A stretch of 64,000 nt of DNA from Calocera cornea HHB12733 (Eukaryota > Basidiomycota > Dacrymycetes > Dacrymycetales > Dacrymycetaceae), in NCBI GenBank assembly GCA_001632435.1, contig KV423935.1:186001-250000 (forward strand). The letters run 5' to 3'. How positions within the stretch are numbered: the stretch's first letter is position 1; every line of letters begins with the position of its first letter. Below, piece after piece: positions 55,547 to 64,000 of this stretch. Made by a program: the position numbers and the translations under genes. The notes beneath the pieces are model-generated. The model saw only the letters and a list, made by a program, of their open reading frames with translations, was not told where the DNA came from and did not search any database.

Positions 55547-58421
55547 TCACAAGAGCTTGTTCTCCAGGCGGCGCTCCTTCTTGAGCGCCACCGTCTTCTC
55601 GAGGAAGGCATCGAAGGGGATGACCTCGCCACGGTTCTTTGTAGCCTGGTCGTCGCGGTTGCGCACATTGACCGACTTGCCTTCAAACTCATCTTGACCG
55701 ACGACTGTGCTCCTATCAGCGTAAGGGCCAAGTTTGTGCCAAAATACTGCTTACTAAGAATAAAGTTCCATTGGCCAACCTCTGCATTGCGGACCTTCTT
55801 TTGGAGGGTCTCCGGACCAAGGTCAGCCTCGGCGAACAGACCAGCGTCCCAGAGCTTCTTGGCGACCTCGCTGGCGTAGTCATACTGCACGCGAATGTAA
55901 GTGACTGGAATGTGAATAATAACGTGGTTGCTTACGAAGGGCAAAGCGACCGGGATGACAAGGCACTGACGCGGGGACAGCCAGAACGGCCACTTGCCAG
56001 CAAAGTGCTCAGTCAAAATAGCAATAAACCGCTCCAGACTGCCATAGATGGCACGATGAATCATCACAGGTCGATTTTGCAACTGGGTCTCGTCGTTTTC
56101 GGGTCCACGGTACTTGAGCTCGAACCGCTCAGGCATCTGGAAGTCGAGCTGAATTGTGGCGCATTGATGCTGACGACGCAGAGCATCCTCGATGGTGATA
56201 TCGATCTTGGGTCCATAGAACGCTCCATCGCCAGGGTTGAGTTCCCACTTGCCTGGCACGAACTCATTCAGAGACTCCTCGAGTTGCTGCATCCATGCAT
56301 TCAGTAAACAAACAGAACAGGTTGCGTTCGCACACACCTTCTCAGCCGTATTCCATGTCTCAATCTTTCCGAGGTAGTTGTCAGGCCGTGTAGACAGCTT
56401 GAGCTTGAATGTGAAACCGAATGTGCCGTACATATGCTGCAAGAAGTCGAAGCAGCCAGCGATCTCTTGCTGAATCTGTGTTCGCGATGAGCTAACGCAA
56501 CGAAGAACGTCATAAGCGCAACCGACCTGACTTGGCATGCAGAAAATGTGAGCATCATCCTGCTGGAACCGCCGAACTCGTGTCAATCCAGACAGGGCAC
56601 CGGATGCTTCATTACGATGTAGAACACCGAAATCGGCAAGTCGGAGCGGAAGCTCCTTGTAGCTGCGGTCACGGCTGTCGAAGATCAGGCAGTGGCCTGG
56701 ACAGTTCATCGGCTTCAAGCCGAACTTCTCCTTGTCAACTTCCAGCGTGAACATGTCGTCCTGATACTTCTGCCAATGACCTGACTTCTCCCACAGCTTC
56801 GAGTTAAACATGTTGGGGGAGATGACTTCCGTGAAGCCACGTTGCAGATATTGGCTCTGGCGGTAAGCATCAGCCTGGCGATCACATCCAGGATCTTTCA
56901 ACATACCCTTGAGAAGTCCTGCAGCGTGTTGTATATCCTCGCACCATGGGGAAGGAAGAAAGCGCTGCCCGGGCTCATCTCATGGAAGAAGAAGAGCTCT
57001 TGTTCCTACGCACCGGGTCAGACAAGCTAAGAAGCCTTTAACATGTGTCACATACCTTGCCAATCTTTCGGTGATCGCGCTTAGCGGCCTCCTCCAGGAA
57101 GTGTTTGTACTCTGTCAATTGCTTTGTATCCGGGAAAGAGATGCCGTAGATGCGTTGCAGCGAGTCGTTCTTCGAATCACCAAGGAAGTATGACGATGAG
57201 TTCTGCTGGACTGTTAGCTTGTCTTATGGCACTGTTCTGCATATATGCGTACCTTTGTGACCATGAACGCCTTGATCTTTCCTGTGTGAGGGATGTGGGG
57301 CCCGACACAAAGGTCGATCATAGGGCCGCAGCGGTACACGGTGGTGGATGTGCCATCGGGAATTTTGGACTTGATGAGCTCAAGCTTGTACTTGTTATAC
57401 TATTATCTCAAATGTCAGAAGATGTAGGACGTGCATGAAGATAAATATATGCATACATGGAACATCTTAAGCAGCGTCTCCTTCGGGACGACCAATCGCT
57501 CGAACTTTTGGCGGTCCTTCACAGCGCTTTTGGCGATGGTCTCCAGTGCAGAATAGTCACCGGATTGGACGGCCCTGCATGCTTGAATCAGCATGTGCTT
57601 GTTCAGAGAGAACAATTTACGCACCTCTCCTCCATCGACATCTCGTAGAAGAACCCCTCATCTGTGGGAGGCCCGATGCAAAGGCGGCAGCCGTAATGTC
57701 TCTCGGCGGCTTCTCCCAGGACATGGGCGGAGGAGTGCCAAAATACCTGCTGGCCTACCTCAGAGCATGAGATACGCTTCCTACTTCATTAGTACTCATG
57801 ACTTACCTTCCTTATCTTCGAATGTCAAAAGCTGGAGAGTGCACGACCCTTCCAGCGGGCGCAGGAGATCCCAGAGATGGCCATCGACCTAGAGCTGGTT
57901 TCAGACGCCGTTATGGCAACATTGGAGATGGGATGCCGACCTTAGCAATGACGACCTTCTCCGATAAGCTCTTAGAGATGTCCTCTGCGATCTTCATTGG
58001 TGTCGTCTCCCAGCTCAGACCCTGCTTTACGGTTCCGTCCTTCAAGGTGATGTGGATCTCCTGACGAGGTTGTTCTGCGATACAGCACATTGGTCACGGG
58101 CGCTCCTTGATGATGAGCGCAATAACGTACTAGCGTAGAACTCGTCCTGCTCGGCCTTGAGCTTGTTCCACATGTCGATTCGCTCCTGGATGTACCCAGG
58201 CGGCGGGGTCATCTGTGCAACTGTTAGCACACTCTCGCTGATTCGAACGCCAAATCTCTCACCTCAAGGGGCACTTTGGCATCCGACACTGGCGCCTTGT
58301 CCTTCTTGCCCTTTGCCTGCTTGGGCGCATTGTTCGCGGGCGCAACCTTCGCCGGCTCGCTGGTGGACTGAACGGGGTGAGGCGCCGAGGATATGCCTGT
58401 CGCAGCGCTTTCGGACGCCAT
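55547..58421 (-). CDS. THS1: Threonyl-tRNA synthetase
   Basis: Charges tRNA-Thr, class II, cytosolic form by the 58421 start ([12 protein letters not shown], Lys/Ala-rich tail). Many short introns. Seen: [21 protein letters not shown], a TGS-domain region, [13 protein letters not shown] editing region, class II motif 2 area with [20 protein letters not shown] and [43 protein letters not shown], and the anticodon-binding end ([41 protein letters not shown]). The last exon ends [10 protein letters not shown] at 55547. A second in-frame Met at 58532 adds a 37-residue basic leader, giving a possible mitochondrial form. The family call is firm, though exon edges were not all placed. Confidence 0.94.
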
Positions 58422-58532
58422 ATTTCTGTATCTGGGAAGCAGGGACAGCCGTGCAGACGGGATAGAGGATATGATACGAGGCTTTGTGAGGAGTGGGCAG
58501 TGCGTCGCGAGGTTGATGATACGCCTTCGCAT

Positions 58533-59057
58533 GCACGGACGAGTCAGGCAGGCGAAAAGGCGGAGCGCGTCGTGCGCGGCGAGTCGACCGTCGTCCCTTG
58601 CCAGCGCCACTTCACTGCACCAGATGTTTACCCCACGAACTTGAAAGCCCACGAGAGCCCATGACAACGCGCCTGTCTACCTATGTAATTCGAGTCATGC
58701 TCTCGCCTGCCATAGCCTGAAGACGATCGACACAATCAATCCGGAGCTCAACGGGTGAGAAGCTGCACCACATGCCGCCGGCGAACTGGGCAGCCCGCAA
58801 ACCGACAGGTCCCTCCACCTCACTGGACGTCTGACTTTCCACTGTACCCTGTCGGCACCCCACAACTACAACTTCCCTGTTAACACCCTTTAGCTGCATA
58901 TCGCACTAGGTGCAGGCATTTGAGAATGAGTTCAATATCTGTCGTTACAGCCTCCTAAAGCGACCGTACAAAAGAGAAAGCGGTGACTCGTCTGCTACGT
59001 TATACATCTCATGCAGCGGTATACGTACGCATGTACATACTATACTACCCGTCGCGC
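58533..59057. other. Intergenic between ThrRS 5' end and FTR1 copy B 3' end
   Basis: About 520 bp holding the ThrRS promoter. No gene recognised. Confidence 0.5.
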
Positions 59058-60455
59058 TCAGGCAGGGGACTCGACCGAGGCCTTTTCGTCCGAGTTGACG
59101 CTGGCGCTCTCTGCGCGCGCGCGCTCGGCCAGGCGCACCTGCCGCTCGCGGTACGCCTTGGACTTTACGCCCAGGACGTGCCCGCGGCCCTCGGCCCACT
59201 TCATGTACCCCAGGATCAGGATGACGAGGATCCAGAAGCCGCAATAGGCGACGATCGTCCCGACCGTCGCGGTGTTGTTCCAGCCGAGGCTATCCCCATG
59301 GTCAGCTAGGTTGCCTAAGAGGTGGGAAAATATGCTTACATGGCGTTGAAGATGGACCAGCCACCGCCGGTCTGGGTGTTCTCGGGGTTTCCGTACGTCA
59401 GATGCCACACCGCGCCGTGGACGTTGTAGGAGCCCGGGCCGTCACCGAGCTCCTCAACATCGGCACCGACACCCTGGTTGAAGACGAAGGTCTGGAAGTA
59501 GCCGACGGCGCGGGAGAAGAGACCGGCGCCGACGAGGAAGAGGATGCAGGTGGAGACGATGAGGAAGTAGCGGATCGCGAGGACGGCACCACCCTTGTAG
59601 ATGAAGTAGGCTGTTGTGTCCATTTAATCGCTGTCTCGTGTGTTCGAAGCGAATTCAACTCACAAACAAGGCCACCGCACATGAGACCAACGACGACGGC
59701 CAGCGGGATGGACTTGGCGCTCTCGGAGAGGGAGACACCGCCGACGAACACAATAGCCTCAAGACCCTCACGGAGCACGGTGATCATGGGCAGAAGCAGG
59801 AGCGCGTACTTGCCACCGCGGCCGGAGCGGTCGCCGTCGCCCTTGCGGAAAGCGTGGGAGAGGTGAACCCGCCACTTGGCGGAGGAGCCCTCGAGCTTCA
59901 GGAACGCGATACCCATGGCGAGGATGAGACCGGCGGCGAGGAGGGAGAAGGCACCCTCCCAGGCATCCTCAGTCTTTGCCCACAGATCCTGGAGCTTGGT
60001 GTAGAACTAGCACGGGCCAATGAGAATAGCGCTGAAAGGGGACCGAGGTACCACTTACGACAGCGATGAAGGCGGCGCCAATGCAGAGTGCGATACCGAA
60101 ACCGATGCCAGTGCCGAGCCAGATCTGTATGACGAGCTTGCGGTAGAGCTGCTTGTCCGAGAGAGCCATCACCTCCTCCTCGGGGACAGGAAGCTCGGCC
60201 GGGACGGACCCGGTGGCGTCCACATTCTCCTCTGTGGGCGCAGTGACGGTGGTAGCGGTGGTGGTGGGGAGCTTCTCGCCCTTCTTCCCGAGCACTAATT
60301 GCTTGACCTGTCCCGGAGCGGTAAGCCAAGGGTTGCGCCAAGCCCAATGGGCGACGTACGAAGGAGAGGAGGATGGAGACGATGATGCCTGCCTCGATGG
60401 ATTCACGGAGGATGATGAGGAAAATGGGGACGGAGAAGACGTCCTGGGCTCCCAT
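59058..60455 (-). CDS. FTR1: High-affinity iron permease Ftr1 (copy B)
   Basis: Second Ftr1. Start MGAQDVFSVPIFLIILRE at 60455; four short introns in the same places as copy A. Iron motifs RESIEAG and REGLEAIVFVGGV are intact. Other blocks: PVPEEEVMALSDKQLYRKL, FYTKLQDLWAKTEDAWEGAF, NQGVGADVEELGDGPGSYNV, GGWSIFNAM|SLGWNNTATVGTIVAY. The tail ends SVNSDEKASVESPA. It is close to copy A along its length, with differences in the loop after helix 1 and at the C-terminus. There is no multicopper ferroxidase nearby. A perfect iron-GATA consensus lies about 140 bp upstream. Confidence 0.94.
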
Positions 60456-60594
60456 TGTTGCTGTTGACTGGCAAGGGGTGTTGGGGGGGAAGAGCCGCTG
60501 TGAAGGGAGGCCGAACAAGGGGGGTGCTCCTGGGGAGGAGGGCCGGTCGGAATGGGGGGCTCTTTTATCTGTGGGCGATGCGACTGCCAATCTT

Positions 60595-60604
60595 GATCTG
60601 ATAA
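60595..60604 (+). promoter_or_regulatory. Iron-GATA consensus GATCTGATAA upstream of FTR1 copy B
   Basis: GATCTGATAA exactly fits the published consensus (G/A)ATC(T/A)GATAA for Urbs1/SreA/Fep1-type iron-responsive GATA repressors. It lies 140-149 bp upstream of the start. A second site, GATCTGATTA on the minus strand at 60953-60962, differs by one base, and a plain GATAAG occurs near 60904. Confidence 0.75.
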
Positions 60605-62034
60605 ACGGTAAACTTCTCATCCCTTCGGGCGTCCTTTCCGAGCCGGGACGGCCGGCGGGAAGCGCCGCACGCGGGGACCCCAAAAAGACGGAGGAAGACG
60701 AGGGGGGAGCGCATTTCGCCCACAGTCATTTCCCGCGGGAAGGTGGGGCGAGGGAGCGTTCCGATCGCCGTTCGGACATGTCCGGTGGAGCGGCGGGAGC
60801 AGATGTGCCTCGACTTTGATGGCCGAGGGAGCCCGGGCGCCCTGAAGAGTGAATGGGGTCCCGGGGTGCGCCACGCTGGCCTTGTCGCAGATCGCTCTTA
60901 TTTGATAAGATGGAGGGCCGAACCGCGCTGCACCGAAGACGCCCGATATGGATAATCAGATCATATCTGTGCCCTCCATCGCCTGCTCCGTCCCGCTTCA
61001 TTCGCACCCCTTGCGGACCGAACGAAGCCCGGAACGCCTCATAAGGAAGTACACGACACTAATTTAAGCCCGCCTCGCTGCCCGCCGTGCGGCCCACCAT
61101 CGCGAACCCGCTTCAAGGCTGTCCCGCCCTCCCGTTCCCGACGTGCCTGGCGACGCCCTCGACATTCCACGACCAATCCTCGCCGTGCGGATGGCACGAT
61201 GCACAATTCTCACCTTACTTATGGAGCAGAAAGCTCTCCGCCGTACTCCTCGCCCCACCAGAACCGATCACCGACCGTCGCTTAGCCCGACTTCTATCGT
61301 GCCATCCCATAGAAGTCGCACTTATTCCTCGTCCGGTACGAGAGCGCTGGTCGCATTGCAAAGCTTCACCTGCTTCTTGGGGATGGACGCAGCTCTCCAG
61401 TTATTTTTACTCCTGCTAGTTGGAGAACCGGCTCATACATCGCCCTCTCTTGTACTCTTACAATGCACCATACCTACCCAGTTGTCGTTCCATCGTCCTC
61501 TTACATGCACGACGCGATGTCCCGACAAGCGCCTTGAACCGGGCTTTGTCAACCGTGCGGGTTTACCGCCGATCCCCCTTCCCGGCACGTCGCCCACAAA
61601 GGCACCGGATCTCTCCGCGGACGGACGCTGGGGCGGAGCGCGGCACGCCCCGCTGGTGTTGATTGAGTAGCGCGGGACAGCTCGGCAGTGAGACACCCGT
61701 TGGAGGGCCCGCCCGGCCATCATAATGTCCCTCGCCAGGCAATTGATTCAGGGGCTCTGGCCCGGAGCGTGAATATCTATTGCTGATAAGCATGTGGCGA
61801 TGAGACTCGCCAGAAAGCACATGAAGGTGCAGCCAGGACTGCATAATGGGCGCGGAACGGATGCTGTATATGCACAACAATAATGCCTCACATCACGCGG
61901 ATGCATATTTTCGGGCAGCCAAGACTAACAAGACTCGGAGGGCGCAGTCCGAAATGTCGCGATCGCGGGGAGCAAATTTGAGCCTTGAGCGTCTGCGTCC
62001 CGCTTTGCCAAGGGAATTGCGCGTTCGACTACGA
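60605..62034. other. Intergenic upstream of FTR1 copy B and downstream of TBCC
   Basis: About 1.4 kb without a recognisable gene. The left part belongs to the FTR1 promoter and holds further GATA motifs near 60904 and 60952-60962. Open frames here are short and lack domains. Confidence 0.5.
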
Positions 62035-63241
62035 CTAGAGGCCCAGAGCGCCGCCGACGATAGGTCCCCGGGGCACTTGCAGCAGGCTGCGCACGCGCTC
62101 GTTGTAGTTTGACGCCGCTTCCGAGGAGATGGGGTTCCAGTTGGGTGATCGTCCGGGGTGGAGCCAGTTGAAGTCTTGCATCTCGTCGTGCTTGCTGTCC
62201 TGACAACATCACGAAGCATGAGCCGGATCGCACAGGAGATGCAAGGCGGCACTCACTAAACCAGGACCACCGGTCTGGTCAGTTCGAAGCACCTCGGGAT
62301 AAGCACCGACTGTAATGCCACTGCAGTGCTCGATAATCGGCACTGAGTTGACATTGAGAAGCACCGCGGTGTTTGTTGATGAATGCATCCTAAACTGCGC
62401 AGTTGCGTCAGTACACAAAGCATCTGAGCGGGAAGCACGCTCGGCGGGTCAGGGCCGCGGAGCTCGCGCATACCTGATGGCAACCAACGACGATCAGGCA
62501 CTCGGTGCAGTCTTCCAGAAACACGCTGCCGGAGATCTGCGGGAGGAGAAGGACCGTGTGCTGAAGCGCGCGGGCGTGGATCGAGCCGTATTCTGGTGGA
62601 GGGGCGCTGGAGGGTGCGGGGATGAGGTTGACAAGACAGTGATCTAGTGACGAGAGGAGGATGTCGGCTGCATCATTGCTTTCTTTGTGTGATTGTGTAA
62701 TGCAGGTATCGGAGAGCGAGGAGATCGTGTGTCCGCTGGAAGACTCTGCAGGCCGAGCAGGAAATCCTACGTCGGTCGCTGCAGCCTTCGATTCGGGCAC
62801 ATCGGGCACGGACGCCGTTGGTGCCTTGGCCGGCGGCTTGGTCCGCTTGAAGGAGAACTTCCCCTGCTGCTTGCCGATAGCCCGGCCATCTCGAAGCTGT
62901 TGCTCCAGTGACTTCAATTGCTACACACCATGGATCGGTTGGATTTCGCATATACAGGTGGAAAGGAGGACGAACAAGATCAAGCTGCCTCTGATCGTAA
63001 GCCGTCAGAAGCGACAAGGAAGCCGTCAGATCGGCTCGCAAAGCCATGATCTGAGCTTGGATGCCATTGTAGGGCGGGGTGGTCTTGTCCTGGTCGGCTT
63101 TGGCATCGGCCAGTCCCTGGTCAATCGCTGCGAAGAGGTCGCGTGACTAATGTAGTTGCCAGATTGTGCGGAGAGCATACCAGCCTTCCGCTCCTTGAAC
63201 TGGTTAATGAACTGCTCTCCAAGAGCGCGCTGTTCAGCCAT
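62035..63241 (-). CDS. Tubulin-specific chaperone C (tubulin cofactor C)
   Basis: Cofactor C with D and E forms the complex that releases GTP-bound alpha/beta-tubulin. Start MAEQRALGEQFINQFKERK at 63241 (spectrin-like N-domain helix), then DLFAAIDQGLADAKAD. The charged linker includes LKSLEQQLRDGRAIGKQQGKF. The TBCC domain reads ALQHTVLLLPQISGSVFLED, ECLIVVGCHQ|FRMHSSTNTAVLLNV, PIIEHCSGITVGAYP, then FNWLHPGRSPNWNPISSEAA and ends PIVGGALGL at 62035. In the conserved Q-x-R position the family has QxRxH; here it is HQFRMH, which keeps the Arg finger. Divergent from RBX1 by 231 bp. Confidence 0.9.
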
Positions 63242-63472
63242 AAAATCCCAGCATGAAGAATCACGGTCGTCTAGTAGCCTTCAGAGTACAAAACTGTTGA
63301 GGTCGCGCGCCAACTACTGCATGCCGCCCGGCATTGCACACGCAAGTCCGAATCTGCCTCCGCTGGCCTACCCTCACAGTCGCGTCGTCTGCCGTGCCAC
63401 CGCTACCTCAGGTCTCTGGCCAACGTTCACTTGTCTCTGTCCTACCATCCTCATCCAGTACTGTAACCCAAC

Positions 63473-64000
<528 letters not shown>

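Overview
The window is nuclear DNA of a filamentous basidiomycete, probably an Agaricomycete. Protein genes are GC-rich and broken by many very short introns (about 48-61 nt) with GT..AG ends. They encode eukaryotic housekeeping proteins (MCM4, Dbp4, Rpc34/RPC6, Rsc7, CstF-64, threonyl-tRNA synthetase, tubulin cofactor C, RBX1) beside typical fungal genes (trifunctional folate synthesis protein, NADPH oxidase, FTR1 iron permeases, DHA2 drug/H+ antiporters). No bacterial, viral or rRNA sequence was seen, and no tRNA gene was recognised. One 100-base assembly gap lies at 18622-18721.

Layout. 0-9.3 kb: FOL1, two tandem paralogous SDR genes, a single-domain RNase III and a secreted amidase. 10.1-17.4 kb: a CLN3/Btn1 gene divergent from a Dbp4-type DEAD-box helicase, then an NADPH oxidase. 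17.4-19.3 kb: gene-poor, repeat-bearing DNA around the gap, with one orphan exon. 19.3-25.9 kb: MCM4, a GPI-anchored Kre9/Knh1-like protein and a MoCF/CinA-type protein. 26-32.7 kb: an AT-rich stretch with telomere-like repeats, the first FTR1 copy, 2 kb without a clear gene, and two cysteine-containing secreted-type genes. 32.7-44.2 kb: a membrane-anchored aldo-keto reductase, four DHA2 MFS transporters (the first two an inverted, nearly identical pair) and an SDR. 44.7-48.7 kb: RPC6 and RSC7, divergent. 49-53.9 kb: a truncated MFS gene, an unknown gene whose start codon seems to be split by an intron, a second SDR of the 43-kb type and a GNAT acetyltransferase. 54-64 kb: CstF-64 and threonyl-tRNA synthetase converging 65 bp apart, the second FTR1 copy, tubulin cofactor C, and RBX1 cut by the window end.

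How it fits together. Several housekeeping genes form divergent pairs with short shared promoters (CLN3/DBP4, RPC6/RSC7, GNAT/CstF-64, TBCC/RBX1). MCM4 has three ACGCGT (MCB) boxes within about 210 bp of its start. The second FTR1 copy carries an exact match to the fungal iron-GATA consensus, and the first has a cluster of GATA cores. The transporter/SDR block is a local expansion by duplication, the most dynamic part of the window. I did not find a clearly novel system. The strongest leads are the inverted MFS duplication with mirrored promoters, the split start codon at 50423, the RS-like insertion in RPC6 and the alternative mitochondrial leader of ThrRS.
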